Below the pieces are notes generated by a model. It did not search any database and was not told where the DNA came from. It saw only the letters and a program-made list of their open reading frames with translations. Of a DNA stretch of 64,000 nucleotides, positions 1 through 9,582 are shown in pieces. Within the stretch, counting starts at the first letter, position 1, and each line of letters begins with the position of its first letter. Source of the DNA: Tsukamurella conjunctivitidis (GTDB taxonomy: Bacteria; Actinomycetota; Actinomycetes; Mycobacteriales; Mycobacteriaceae); assembly GCF_007858475.1 (NCBI RefSeq), contig NZ_VIGX01000013.1, positions 1-64,000 on the forward strand, in the 5' to 3' direction. The translations under genes and the position numbers were made by a program.

Positions 1-1443
1 CGGCGGGGCGGATGGTGGCGCCGGTTCCGCGGCGGGGGCGGCCGCCGCGGGCTGGGGCGTCGCGGGCTGGGGCGTCGCGGGCTGGGGCGTCGCGGGCTGG
101 GGCGTCGCGGGCTGGGGCGTCGTGGGCTGCGGTGTCGAGGCGGGCCTCGGCTCCGGGGCCGCTTCGGCCTGACGCTGGCTGGGCCGGACGAAACGGGCCG
201 GCGGACCGTCGGACGAAGGAGCGGGGACGGCCTGCCCACCGGTTCCCGCGGCGGGAGCCGAAGCGGGCGCGGCACCGTCGACGGGAGCGCCCGCGGGGCG
301 GCGCTCGAGGGTCTCGATGCGCTGCAGGAGCGCGGCCTGCGAGTCCTCCGCGGCGGGCAGGAGCATGCGCGCGCACATCACTTCGAGCAGGAGCCGGGGC
401 GACGTGGCGCCGCGCATCTCGGCGAGCGAGGCGTGCGTGACCTCGGCGCAGCGCGTGAGAGTGGCGAGCCCGAGCTTCGCGGCCTCCCCGCGCATCGTCT
501 CGAGCACGTCCTGCGGCACGTCGATGAGCCCGCGGTCGGCGGCGTCGGGGACGGTGTGGAGAAGGATCAGGTCGCGGAGCCGTTCGAGCAGGTCGGTCGC
601 GAAGCGCCGGGGGTCGTGGCCGGCCTCCATCACCTTCTCGACGGCCCCGAAGAGGGCGGCGCCGTCACCCTCCGCCAGCGCGTCGACGGCGGCGTCGATG
701 AGCGCGGTGTCGGTGACGCCCAGCAGGCCGAGCGCACGCTGATAGGTGACGCCCTCCGGCCCGGCGCCCGCCAGCAGCTGGTCCATGATCGACAGCGAGT
801 CACGCGGGGAGCCGCCGCCCGCGCGGATGACGAGCGGGTAGACCTGCGGCTCGACCGTCACCTGCTCGGCACCGGTGATCTTCTCCAGCAACGGACGCAT
901 CACGTTGGGTGCGAGGAGCCGGAACGGATAGTGATGCGTACGGGAGCGGATGGTGGTGAGCACCTTCTCCGGTTCCGTGGTCGCGAAGATGAAGATGAGG
1001 TGCTCCGGCGGCTCCTCGACGATCTTCAGCAGTGCGTTGAAGCCCTGCGGCGTGACCATGTGCGCCTCGTCCACGATGAAGACGCGGTAGCGCGATTCGG
1101 CCGGCGCGTAGAAGGCGCGGTCGCGCAGCTCACGCGCGTCGTCCACACCGCCGTGGCTGGCCGCGTCCATCTCCGTGACGTCGAGGTTGCCGGGACCGCC
1201 CGGCGCCAGCGCCACGCACGAGTTGCAGACACCGCACGGCGTGCTGGTGGGGCCCTGCTCGCAGTTCAGCGAGCGCGCCAGGATGCGCGCCGACGAGGTC
1301 TTGCCGCACCCGCGCGGGCCGGAGAACAGGTAGGCGTGGTTCACGCGACCCGAATCGAGCGCGGTGCTCAGCGGCTCGGTGACGTGCTCCTGCCCCACGA
1401 CCTCGGCGAACGTCGCTGGACGGTACTTGCGGTAGAGAGCCAC
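1..1443 (-). CDS. dnaX: DNA polymerase III subunit gamma/tau (5' part; gene runs off the window)
   Basis: Clamp-loader ATPase of the replisome. The minus-strand frame opens at a GTG (1443-1441) and reads VALYRKYRPATFAEVVGQE, the usual DnaX start. A Walker A GPRGCGKTSS lies near residues 41-50, zinc-ribbon cysteines (CEQ...CGVCNSC) near 60-75, Walker B VFIVDEAH near 115, then an ATTEPEKV sensor segment. About 481 codons are visible with no stop; the last part is Pro/Ala-rich and contains tandem TPQPA pentapeptides. There is no Shine-Dalgarno, but a TAACCT box sits 6 nt upstream, so the mRNA is probably leaderless. I see no A-rich slippery site, so gamma by frameshifting is not supported. Confidence 0.95.
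   Translation of the reverse strand, partial: MALYRKYRPATFAEVVGQEHVTEPLSTALDSGRVNHAYLFSGPRGCGKTSSARILARSLNCEQGPTSTPCGVCNSCVALAPGGPGNLDVTEMDAASHGGVDDARELRDRAFYAPAESRYRVFIVDEAHMVTPQGFNALLKIVEEPPEHLIFIFATTEPEKVLTTIRSRTHHYPFRLLAPNVMRPLLEKITGAEQVTVEPQVYPLVIRAGGGSPRDSLSIMDQLLAGAGPEGVTYQRALGLLGVTDTALIDAAVDALAEGDGAALFGAVEKVMEAGHDPRRFATDLLERLRDLILLHTVPDAADRGLIDVPQDVLETMRGEAAKLGLATLTRCAEVTHASLAEMRGATSPRLLLEVMCARMLLPAAEDSQAALLQRIETLERRPAGAPVDGAAPASAPAAGTGGQAVPAPSSDGPPARFVRPSQRQAEAAPEPRPASTPQPTTPQPATPQPATPQPATPQPATPQPAAAAPAAEPAPPSAPP
48..130 (-). repeat. Tandem 15-bp repeat coding TPQPA in the DnaX tail
   Basis: About five near-identical 15-bp units (GGGCTGGGGCGTCGC on the plus strand) are in frame in dnaX and encode repeated Thr-Pro-Gln-Pro-Ala. 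This is a low-complexity linker and a likely site of copy-number variation by slippage. Confidence 0.85.
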
Positions 1444-1449
1444 GGTGCC

Positions 1450-1455
1450 AGGTTA
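1450..1455 (-). promoter_or_regulatory. -10 element of a leaderless dnaX promoter
   Basis: Minus strand reads TAACCT, six nucleotides, then the GTG start of dnaX. With no Shine-Dalgarno this spacing puts the transcription start on the start codon. Confidence 0.5.
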
Positions 1456-1520
1456 CCGGCAGGGTCCGACAGCGGCGCAGGTCGCTCCGGTGCCGTCCCG
1501 GCGGCCGGAGCGCCGACCTA

Positions 1521-2108
1521 TCACGACCGCTTCTCCTCCTCGGGCGCGATCGCGGGGAACTGTCCCGAGGGGTGCGACGGTGCGATGGGGAGCTGCCCCG
1601 TCGGGAACGGCGGGACCACCGGGAACTGCCCCGTCGGATACGGCGGGGCCGGCGGCGCGAACCGTCCGGGACCGGGCATCGGCGGAGGCGGCGGGACCTG
1701 GGCACCGCCGCCGAGACGACCCGCGAAGGACAGCGCGATCAGCATGCACAGCGAGACGAACAGGACGAGGACGTACGCGGGGTGCACCTGCACCGCGACG
1801 AGGCCCAGCGCCACGAACACGCCCCAGATGCAGCAGCTGGCGACGCGAGCCGGGAACGAGCCACGCGCGACGAAGACGGCGAGACCGATGAGCGGGACGA
1901 GCAACAGGGCCGCGTCGAACAGTTTCGGCGTGACCACGAGGAACATCATCACGCCGAGGCCGTAGTCGTTCTCGTAGTCCTCCGCCATCGACGGGTACGT
2001 CGCCATCCACCAGATCACGAGCCCGACCAGTGTGAGGGCGGCGATCGTCGCCTGGATCAGCGCGAGTGCGCGGTAGATGCGCGGAACGGGTACTGCCTGC
2101 GGATACAT
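1521..2108 (-). CDS. Four-TM membrane protein with proline-rich repeated C-tail
   Basis: No family recognised. The 195-aa protein starts at MYPQAVPVPRIYRAL, chosen because GGGGGAGAAGAG lies just upstream; a longer frame to 2144 has no such site. It has about four hydrophobic segments (near residues 14-35, 50-72, 80-100, 108-128). The tail from about 130 is Pro/Gly-rich with three imperfect PTGQFPVVPPF-like repeats before EEEKRS. The tail is probably cytoplasmic. It lies between phoA and dnaX on the same strand. Confidence 0.75.
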   Translation of the reverse strand: MYPQAVPVPRIYRALALIQATIAALTLVGLVIWWMATYPSMAEDYENDYGLGVMMFLVVTPKLFDAALLLVPLIGLAVFVARGSFPARVASCCIWGVFVALGLVAVQVHPAYVLVLFVSLCMLIALSFAGRLGGGAQVPPPPPMPGPGRFAPPAPPYPTGQFPVVPPFPTGQLPIAPSHPSGQFPAIAPEEEKRS

Positions 2109-2180
2109 GTCTCTTCTCCCCCTGACGTTTGCGTCTGCACCCACGGTAGCGGGCCACCGTCGACGGAGGTGGACGAAAGC

Positions 2181-2223
2181 CGCGAGCCGCGACTCCCGGG
2201 GATTCCGGGGGCCGTGGCTCGCG
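2181..2223 (-). terminator. Imperfect hairpin downstream of phoA
   Basis: Two 19-nt arms (2181-2199 and 2205-2223) pair at 16 of 19 positions around a 5-nt loop. There is no U-tract. It lies between the phoA stop and the next minus-strand gene, so it probably ends the phoA transcript. Confidence 0.5.
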
Positions 2224-2250
2224 AGTGGGCTCTACGCGTCCCAGGTGGGG

Positions 2251-2290
2251 CTACTTCTTGTCGCGATCCACGCCGGGCACGTCGTGATGA
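2251..2290 (-). repeat. Second, diverged copy of the phoA 3' end
   Basis: The 40 bp at 2251-2290 match the phoA terminus at 2309-2347 with few differences. Read on the minus strand it codes HHDVPGVDRDKK-stop, against [11 protein letters not shown]-stop in phoA. It looks like the tail left after a tandem phoA-like paralogue was deleted. Confidence 0.7.
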
Positions 2291-2308
2291 CCGAACGGCC
2301 GCACGCGC

Positions 2309-3778
2309 CTACTTCTTGTCGCGGTCCAAGCCGAGCACGTCCGTGATGTAGAAGAACGGATCGGTCTGGTCGGTCACGCCCACCACGTTGGCGGCGCCCG
2401 GCCCGTAGGCGGCGATGCGGACCTGGCCGCCGGTGTGCTGCTCCTCGCCCGGGTCGAGCGACGTGCCGTAGTTGACGGTCAGCAGGCCGCCGTCCTTGGT
2501 GTTCAGCGTGCGGGTGAGGCCGGGCGTGTCCGAACCGGTCTCGATGATCTGGCTGGTGTGCGCGTGATCGCCGGTGACGATGACCAGGGTGTCCTTGTCC
2601 TTCTTCGCGAACTCGAGCGCGGCGGTCACCGCGTCCGACAGCTGGACGGTCTCGCCGATCTGGCCGCAGGGGTCGGCGTCATGATTGGCCTTGTCGACGG
2701 AGCCGGACTCGACCTGCAGGAAGAAGCCCTTGTCGCCCTTGAGCAGGTCGACGGCCTTCTTGGTCAGCGCGCCCAGCTTCGGGGTGGCACCGAACTCGGG
2801 GTTGTCCGAGCAGGTGACGGCCGGCTCCTTGCCGCCGCCCTTGGTGGCGGTGGCCTTGCCCCACAGGCGGGGCAGGTTGCCGTCGGCGAAGACGCCGAGC
2901 AGTGGCTTGTCCTGGTTCGCCTCGGTGACCCCGTCGAGCTCCGCGCCCGACCGGATGATCTGGTAGCCGCGCTCCTTGGCCTGCACCTCGAGCGTCTTGC
3001 CGTTGTACTCGCCGGCGTCGGCGGTCTGCTGGAAGGACTTCCAGCCGCCGCCGAGGGTGACGTCGGCGCGGGCCGCGAGAAGCTGCTCGGTGATCGAGCC
3101 GAGGCCGCCGTTGCCGAGCGCGTCCGAGGCGCACTTCTCCTTGGTCTCGACGGGGCCGTAGCACTTGCGCTGGGCGACGTGCGCGACCTGGACGGCCGGG
3201 GTGGCGTCCTGCAGCTCGGTGGTGGTGACGTTGCCGGTCTTGCGACCGTTGGCCTTGGCGATCTCGAGGATCGAGCGCTGGGCCTTGCCGTTGACGTCCA
3301 CACCGACGGCGCCGTTGTAGGTCTTGGTGCCGGTGGACCAGGCGGTGCCGGAAGCGGCGGAATCCGTGGTGTAGTCGGGCTTCTTGGTGTTCTTGTCGAG
3401 CGCGTAGGTGGTGTAGTCGCCCGACAGGGGCAGCTGGTCGATGCCGGGGATCTGGCCGCCCGCGCCCCACTGGTAGTTCCGCGCGAGGGTGAGCTCCTGG
3501 TTGGCGGTGCCGTCGCCGATCACCAGGATCACGTTCTTGGCCTTCGAGCGCTGGATCGACTCGGCGATCGCCTGGGTCTGGTCGCCGGAGAGGCGTTTCG
3601 CGCCACCGTGGGACGTGATGTCGCCGGCCGCCTGGCGGTTGATCTCCACCTTCGAGGCCGTCTCGCCCGAGGTGCCGGGACCGCTGTCGTTGCTGCCGCA
3701 GGCCGCGACCACGCCGAGGACCGCCACCGCGCTGACGGCGAGCGCCGTCCGGGCCTTTCCGCTACCGAGTTTCGTCAT
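2309..3778 (-). CDS. phoA: Alkaline phosphatase PhoA (lipoprotein form)
   Basis: Releases phosphate from phosphomonoesters outside the cytoplasmic membrane. The 489-aa frame starts [16 protein letters not shown] and has a lipobox VAAC near residue 28, so it is probably a lipoprotein. Family residues are present: metal Asp in VIGDGT, nucleophile Ser in [30 protein letters not shown] and the late His in EQHTGGQ. The architecture is E. coli PhoA-like rather than PhoD or PhoX. An upstream ATG at 3808 lacks both a ribosome site and a signal peptide at its N-terminus. No Shine-Dalgarno precedes 3778, and PHO-box-like repeats lie 18-50 nt upstream, so phosphate control and perhaps leaderless translation are likely. 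Confidence 0.93.
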   Translation of the reverse strand: MTKLGSGKARTALAVSAVAVLGVVAACGSNDSGPGTSGETASKVEINRQAAGDITSHGGAKRLSGDQTQAIAESIQRSKAKNVILVIGDGTANQELTLARNYQWGAGGQIPGIDQLPLSGDYTTYALDKNTKKPDYTTDSAASGTAWSTGTKTYNGAVGVDVNGKAQRSILEIAKANGRKTGNVTTTELQDATPAVQVAHVAQRKCYGPVETKEKCASDALGNGGLGSITEQLLAARADVTLGGGWKSFQQTADAGEYNGKTLEVQAKERGYQIIRSGAELDGVTEANQDKPLLGVFADGNLPRLWGKATATKGGGKEPAVTCSDNPEFGATPKLGALTKKAVDLLKGDKGFFLQVESGSVDKANHDADPCGQIGETVQLSDAVTAALEFAKKDKDTLVIVTGDHAHTSQIIETGSDTPGLTRTLNTKDGGLLTVNYGTSLDPGEEQHTGGQVRIAAYGPGAANVVGVTDQTDPFFYITDVLGLDRDKK

Positions 3779-3795
3779 TGCTGCAGCGAAACATG

Positions 3796-3828
3796 CGCGA
3801 GTGAACATGAATCGGTGCCCGGGTGAAC
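3796..3828 (-). promoter_or_regulatory. Putative PHO box upstream of phoA
   Basis: On the minus strand GTTCACCCGGG (3828-3818) and GTTCACTCGCG (3806-3796) are direct repeats exactly 22 nt apart. Both match the actinobacterial PHO-box unit G(G/T)TCAYYYR(G/C)G used by PhoP of Streptomyces, and resemble the GTTCACC half-site of mycobacterial RegX3. The array sits between the exporter stop (3835) and the phoA start. Confidence 0.6.
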
Positions 3829-3834
3829 ATTGCG

Positions 3835-5067
3835 CTATCGGGGTCGCCGGCGCCGCTCGACGCGTCCGGTCACCGCCTGCGCGAGGGCGGAACCGAAGAG
3901 GAGGCCCAGGGCGAGCGCGCAGATGACGGCGGCCACGTCGACGACGGTGCGCGCGCCCTGTTCGGGATCGATGCCGACGGACGTGACCGAGAGGAGCCCG
4001 AGGCTGCCGGGCACGAGCACCCAGAATGCGGGGAGGAAGACCACGAGCCGCGGCAGTTGCGGCCGCACCGACGCCACGAGCGATGCGCCGAGGCTGCCCG
4101 CGATCGCGCCCAGGAAGCCGCCGAGGACCGCGCCGGCGAGGTGTTGGCCCGCGAGCTGCGCGCCGAAGGCCGCGGCCACCACGAGACCGATCGCCGGGAG
4201 CAGCCGCATCGACGCGCCCTCGTTGAGGCAGACGCCGACGCAGATCAGCGCCAGGCCGACCGGCGGCCCCCACCAGCCGAGCTGGTTGACGCGCTCGTTG
4301 ACCAGCATGTCCGGCGCGACGCCGAGCGCGGACGTCGCGGCGAGGATGCCGAGCGAGAAGAGCAGCAGCTGCACGGTGCCGAACGTCAGGCGGGAGCTGC
4401 CCGCGACCATCGCCCCCGCGGCGAGCTCCGACATGCCCGTGACCATCAGTGCCCCTGGCAGCAGGACGGCGAGGGGCGCGAGGAGGGTGCGCAGCGGACC
4501 GTCGAGCCAGCCGGCCTGGGCGGCGGCGAAGACGCCCGTGCCCACGGCGAAGGCCGCGATCGTGGGCAGCAGCGTCGCGGCGAGCCGCACACGTCGCGCC
4601 AGCTTCACCAGGAGCATCACCACGACCCCGCCGATCGCCGCGGCGGCGATGTTGGGCCAGCCGGGCTGCAGCAGCATCGCGATGCCCACGGCGATCACCG
4701 ACCACGACACGTCCTGCACCCACTGCGGGTAGTGGTGCGGCAGCGAGCGCAGTGTGCCGAGGCGGGCGAAGGCCTCGTCCACCGAGAGCGTGCGGGCGAC
4801 GAGGCCCCGTCGGACCTCCGCGACGACGGCCGACTGGTCGAGCCGCATCGGCCCGTCGACCGACTCGAAAGTGGCGGCCGAGCCGGGCTCGAGGCCCAGC
4901 GTGAGGCCGGTGGGCGTGGCCCCGATCTGGGCGAGCGGGTGCCCCATGGCGGTGGCGACGCTCTTCAGCTCGTCCTCGACCTCGTGCACGGGCTGACCGC
5001 CCGCGATCATCGCGGCGCCGAGGTAGGCCAGCAGCCGGCGGTCGTCGGCGATCCGGTCAGGCTGCAC
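3835..5067 (-). CDS. thrE: ThrE-family threonine/serine exporter
   Basis: Integral-membrane amino-acid exporter of the ThrE type (PF06738 plus the C-terminal DUF3815-type half). The soluble N-terminal part has [17 protein letters not shown] and [12 protein letters not shown]. About ten hydrophobic helices follow, with [19 protein letters not shown] in the middle and the second half beginning near residue 260. Its 410 aa is near the size of two-domain single-chain ThrE proteins. Its start overlaps the end of the mannosyltransferase gene by 11 bp on the same strand, so the two are cotranscribed. The transported substrate is inferred from the family only. Confidence 0.8.
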   Translation of the reverse strand: MQPDRIADDRRLLAYLGAAMIAGGQPVHEVEDELKSVATAMGHPLAQIGATPTGLTLGLEPGSAATFESVDGPMRLDQSAVVAEVRRGLVARTLSVDEAFARLGTLRSLPHHYPQWVQDVSWSVIAVGIAMLLQPGWPNIAAAAIGGVVVMLLVKLARRVRLAATLLPTIAAFAVGTGVFAAAQAGWLDGPLRTLLAPLAVLLPGALMVTGMSELAAGAMVAGSSRLTFGTVQLLLFSLGILAATSALGVAPDMLVNERVNQLGWWGPPVGLALICVGVCLNEGASMRLLPAIGLVVAAAFGAQLAGQHLAGAVLGGFLGAIAGSLGASLVASVRPQLPRLVVFLPAFWVLVPGSLGLLSVTSVGIDPEQGARTVVDVAAVICALALGLLFGSALAQAVTGRVERRRRPR

Positions 5068-6382
5068 GGCCGGACCGGTCCGCGCTCGCCGGAACGGCCT
5101 CGTCCGCGGTCGTAGTTCCGGTGTCCGTGCTCCGCAGGTACCACGCGGAGCCGATGAGCGTGGCGACGAAGATCCACACGTAGACCCCGCCCGCGAGCGC
5201 CTTGAGCACGGGGTTGCCCATCGGTCGCAGGAAGATCCCGATCGCGTAGGTGTCGTGGACGTCGTCGACGCCCGTGGGCTGCAGGGTCGGGAAGTAGGTG
5301 ACCCAGATGAACGTCGCCGCCACGAGCGCAGCCGCCGCGACCAGTGCGAGCACCCGGTGGAGCGGGTCGTCGGTCAGGAGTGCGCGGCCGATCAGGAGCA
5401 CGAGGAGCGGCACGATCCACACCCAGTGGTGGCCCCACGAGAAGGGCGAGACCGCGCACGCGGTGAGGCCCACGACGGTGACCGCGAGCAGCACCTCGTC
5501 GCGCCGGTACGCCCACGCCGCGATCGCCAGGCCCGCGAGCGCGGCGGGCACGGCGACGGCCAGCCAGAGGATGGTCGACGGTTCCTCGGCATCGGTCAGG
5601 TAGGCGATGAGGCCGTTGATCGACTGGTTGCCCACCTGGTTCGGCTCGCCCACGCGGTTGGCGTCGAGGAACGTGCCCGACCAGTACTGCCACGACTGCT
5701 GCGGGATCACCAGGAAGCCGATCACGACGGTGCCGGCCAGCGTCGCGATGGCGGTGCGGGCCTCGCGCCACTGCCGCGTGACGACGAGGTAGGCGAGGAA
5801 GAACAGCGGCGTCAGCTTGATCCCGGCGGCGATGCCGATGCTGAAGCCCTTGAACCGCGAGCCCGCGGGACGGCCCAGGTCCCACAGCAGGAGCAGCATC
5901 AGGAAGACGTTGATCTGGCCGAACCACAGCGTGGTGCGGACGGGCTCGAGGACCGTCGCGACCAGAGTCAGGCAGACGGCCGCGAACCAGACGCGCCAGT
6001 CGCGGACGAAGCCGACCAGCCGCAGCGCGATGAGGATGCAGGCCAAGAGGGCGATCATCACCGCGGCGGTCCACACCCACCGCAGCACGTCGGTCGACAT
6101 CCAGCTCAGCGGCACGAACAGCACGCCCGCGAAGGGCGTGTAGGTGAAGGGCAGGATGTCGTTGAGCAGCGGACCGTCGTAGAGCCCTTCGCCGCCGTGC
6201 GCCACGATCTCGCCGCCCTTGCGGTAGACCTCGGCGTCGATCTGATTGTGGAAGAGCCCGTACATCGGCGTGGAGAACGGGATCCGGACGAACTGCTGCC
6301 AGACGGCCACCCCCGCGGACACCGCGAAGAGGGCCAGCACCCACCACTGCCGGGGGAACCGCCGGCTGTTCTCATCCGCCAC
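5057..6382 (-). CDS. GT87 polyprenyl-phosphomannose-dependent alpha-mannosyltransferase
   Basis: Membrane glycosyltransferase of family GT87 (DUF2029), the family of mycobacterial PimE and Rv2181, which use polyprenyl-phosphate-mannose outside the membrane to extend PIM, LM and LAM. The 441-aa protein has about ten hydrophobic helices. Family motifs include FTYTPFAGVLFVPLSW with the preceding acidic loop, WFGQINVFLMLLLLWDL, GIKLTPLFF, NQSINGLI and SPFSWGHHWVW. Sequence alone does not separate PimE from Rv2181. It is coupled to the downstream exporter gene. Confidence 0.82.
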   Translation of the reverse strand: MADENSRRFPRQWWVLALFAVSAGVAVWQQFVRIPFSTPMYGLFHNQIDAEVYRKGGEIVAHGGEGLYDGPLLNDILPFTYTPFAGVLFVPLSWMSTDVLRWVWTAAVMIALLACILIALRLVGFVRDWRVWFAAVCLTLVATVLEPVRTTLWFGQINVFLMLLLLWDLGRPAGSRFKGFSIGIAAGIKLTPLFFLAYLVVTRQWREARTAIATLAGTVVIGFLVIPQQSWQYWSGTFLDANRVGEPNQVGNQSINGLIAYLTDAEEPSTILWLAVAVPAALAGLAIAAWAYRRDEVLLAVTVVGLTACAVSPFSWGHHWVWIVPLLVLLIGRALLTDDPLHRVLALVAAAALVAATFIWVTYFPTLQPTGVDDVHDTYAIGIFLRPMGNPVLKALAGGVYVWIFVATLIGSAWYLRSTDTGTTTADEAVPASADRSGRAA

Positions 6383-6411
6383 CGGCGCGATCCTCCTGCT
6401 CAGGCGCGACC

Positions 6412-7838
<1,427 letters not shown>

Positions 7839-7853
7839 CGTGGTCGTCCTGGT

Positions 7854-7882
7854 TTGGGTCGACGGGGGCCGTCGTCTACAGT
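7854..7882 (+). promoter_or_regulatory. Promoter of tRNA-Ser(GGA)
   Basis: TTGGGT (7854-7859), a 17-nt spacer and TACAGT (7877-7882) precede the tRNA 5' end by 7 nt. It is back-to-back with the SRP RNA promoter. Confidence 0.6.
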
Positions 7883-7889
7883 GGTCCAC

Positions 7890-7975
7890 GGAGGATTCGC
7901 CTAGTGGCCTATGGCGCTCGCCTGGAACGCGGGTTGGGTTAATAGCCCTCAGGGGTTCAAATCCCCTATCCTCCG
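7890..7975 (+). tRNA. tRNA-Ser (anticodon GGA)
   Basis: Type II tRNA with acceptor arms GGAGGAT / ATCCTCC, D-arm GCCTAGTGGCC, anticodon stem CTCGC/GCGGG with loop CTGGAAC, a long variable arm and T-loop GGTTCAAATCC. Discriminator G at 7975; the CCA end is not encoded. A strong hairpin follows. Confidence 0.95.
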
Positions 7976-7981
7976 CAGATC

Positions 7982-8017
7982 AGAGCCGGTTTTTGAGGAA
8001 ACTCAGAAACCGGCTCT
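7982..8017 (+). terminator. Terminator hairpin after tRNA-Ser(GGA)
   Basis: Arms 7982-7997 and 8002-8017 form a 16-bp stem with one G-U pair, closed by a GAAA tetraloop. No U-tract follows. Confidence 0.75.
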
Positions 8018-8099
8018 GTTGCTTCCGTCCCACAAATCCCACAAAAATGTACGGACGACCTGGGGAAACGCATGCCCACAGGGTGCCCCTACCACTCCC

Positions 8100-8375
8100 T
8101 GAACCGCCCCGGGTAGTCCGGAGACTCCGAACGTTGGAAGGTAGGAGTCATGGCGGGGAGTACATCGAATCGGTACCCGGCTGAGTTGAAGGCGCGGGCG
8201 GTGCGGATGGTCGCGGAGCGGCCGGAAGGTGAGTCGGAGTACGCGGCGATGCAGCGGGTCTCCGCGCTGTTTGGCGGTGACCTCGGCGGAGTCGGTCCGT
8301 AAGTGGTTCCGGAAGGCGCAGGTGGATGCGGGCGAGCGGACCGGGATCACGTCGTCGGAGTCGGAGGAAGTCCGC
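8100..8375 (+). pseudogene. IS3-family orfA remnant with left end, frameshifted and truncated
   Basis: TGAACCGCCCCGG at 8100 resembles the left inverted repeat of actinobacterial IS3-family elements. After AGGAG, an ATG at 8150 opens MAGSTSNRYPAELKARAVRM, the OrfA helix-turn-helix start. At about 8272-8280 the frame breaks: one extra G (GGCGGTGACC for expected GGCGTGACC) moves the continuation SAESVRKWFRKAQVDAGERT into another frame. Similarity stops after SESEEVRR near 8373, so the rest of orfA, all of orfB and the right end are gone. It cannot transpose by itself. Confidence 0.8.
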
Positions 8376-8582
8376 AGAGGTATCAGGTCCGGATTTGACG
8401 TTCACGCGCCCGAACTAGTGGACGCGGAGGTCCGCGAGCGGGAGGCTCTGGGGCTGGATGAGGCAGCGGGTGCGGCTGCCGGGGTGCTGGAAAAGTTCGA
8501 CCTCAAGGGGCGGGTACCGACCGCGAAGGTTCTAGCGGCGGCGTTGTCAGCCGCCTGGTCAGGTGATGCCGCGAACGCGTAA
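8376..8582 (+). pseudogene. 3' fragment of an unknown gene fused to the IS remnant
   Basis: Directly after the orfA similarity ends, the same frame continues as ELVDAEVREREALGLDEAA ... LEKFDLKGRVPTAKVLAAAL to a TAA at 8582. Composition and codon use look coding, but there is no start of its own. It may be the tail of a gene interrupted by the element. Family not recognised. Confidence 0.4.
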
Positions 8583-8635
8583 CTCACGAGTGCAGTATGT
8601 CAAGCAGTGTGAGTTCTACCCGCTATCCTGCGGAC

Positions 8636-8827
8636 ATGAACCGCGCATCCCGCATTGCCACATCGGCAATTGCCTCCATCGCATCCGTGGTCGTCGCGGT
8701 TTCCGCAGGCGGTGAGGCGACTCGACACGGAGTGTGGGCCTGGATCCTCGCCTGTGTCTGCGTGTTCATCGTCGGTACCGCGCTGTCGCGACTGCTGGGG
8801 CAGTGGATCAAGGCTGCGATCCGATGA
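8636..8827 (+). CDS. Small membrane protein (63 aa)
   Basis: MNRASRIATSAIASIASVVV opens a 63-aa protein with two hydrophobic segments (about residues 8-24 and 34-52) and a basic C-terminus. Its TGA overlaps the ATG of the next gene (ATGA), so the pair is translationally coupled. The ribosome site is weak. Function unknown; a two-gene accessory cassette with the downstream protein is likely. Confidence 0.6.
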   Translation: MNRASRIATSAIASIASVVVAVSAGGEATRHGVWAWILACVCVFIVGTALSRLLGQWIKAAIR

Positions 8828-9516
8828 CCTACCTCGACACCTATCTGACGGAATGCGGATTCCCCTATCGCCGTGCGAGAACTCCACGAGAGGTCGCAGC
8901 TGCTGGATTGGGCGGTATCCCCCGGAGTCAGGATGAGCAGTACCACACGCTCAGGGACCGCTTAGTCCAGACAATGGCTCCGATACTCCCACAGTCAGCA
9001 GAACTGTTCGCCGAACATACCTGGGACGCAGCAGTTCTAGTCAATACCAACAACGACAGTTCTGTCGTTGGCTACCTCGCCTGCTCCGAGACCGAGTACG
9101 ACGCGGACCGCGCACGACTGTGGATCGGCGGTCCGCCCACCCCAGAGCCCGCCGTCAGCAGCGAACTCCCGCCCGATCTTCTACGGTTCTCCCGAGAAGT
9201 TCACTCGGGATTCGTACGGGACGGCGAGGGCGCTGGTCCACTCGGTACCGAAGGCACGGGCTGGACTTTCCGGGAACATTGCGGCGGCAGCGCTCCTGAC
9301 TGGTGGGACACAGCTGCTTTCGGCGACATCGAGTCGTTTCTGGTCGTGATGCCGAGCTACTGGTGGGACAGCGTCTACTGCTCAACGGGCCCACACGACG
9401 TTCTCACCCTCATCGACCCACAACTTCCCGATGATCGCGTTCGACGTGTGGGAACGTTTGCCGAGGAAGCAGACTCACTAATATGCCGTGTCACCACGGA
9501 GGACGCAGTGAGGTAG
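8824..9516 (+). CDS. Unknown accessory protein, coupled to the small membrane protein
   Basis: A 230-aa soluble protein starting MTYLDTYLTECGFPYR at the ATGA overlap. Notable segments are LPPDLLRFSREVHSGF, a Gly-rich stretch, WWDTAAFGDIESFLVV and YWWDSVYCSTGP. The LPPDLLRFSREVHSGF pattern recalls SMI1/KNR4-type immunity proteins, but this is a loose resemblance. Codon use is less GC-biased than in neighbouring core genes, which fits the IS-marked accessory patch. Confidence 0.6.
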   Translation: MTYLDTYLTECGFPYRRARTPREVAAAGLGGIPRSQDEQYHTLRDRLVQTMAPILPQSAELFAEHTWDAAVLVNTNNDSSVVGYLACSETEYDADRARLWIGGPPTPEPAVSSELPPDLLRFSREVHSGFVRDGEGAGPLGTEGTGWTFREHCGGSAPDWWDTAAFGDIESFLVVMPSYWWDSVYCSTGPHDVLTLIDPQLPDDRVRRVGTFAEEADSLICRVTTEDAVR

Positions 9517-9582
9517 ACCGCCACCCACGGGACGTGACATCGCACCCCCGCGGACCCGCCGATCCGAGCACGATCCGCGTCA

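Noticed and set aside
48-130. Short tandem repeats as a CRISPR array
   Set aside because: Units of 15 bp without spacers, in frame in dnaX, coding TPQPA.
300-1443. Programmed frameshift in dnaX producing gamma
   Set aside because: No A-rich slippery heptamer or following structure seen; the frame continues open to the window edge.
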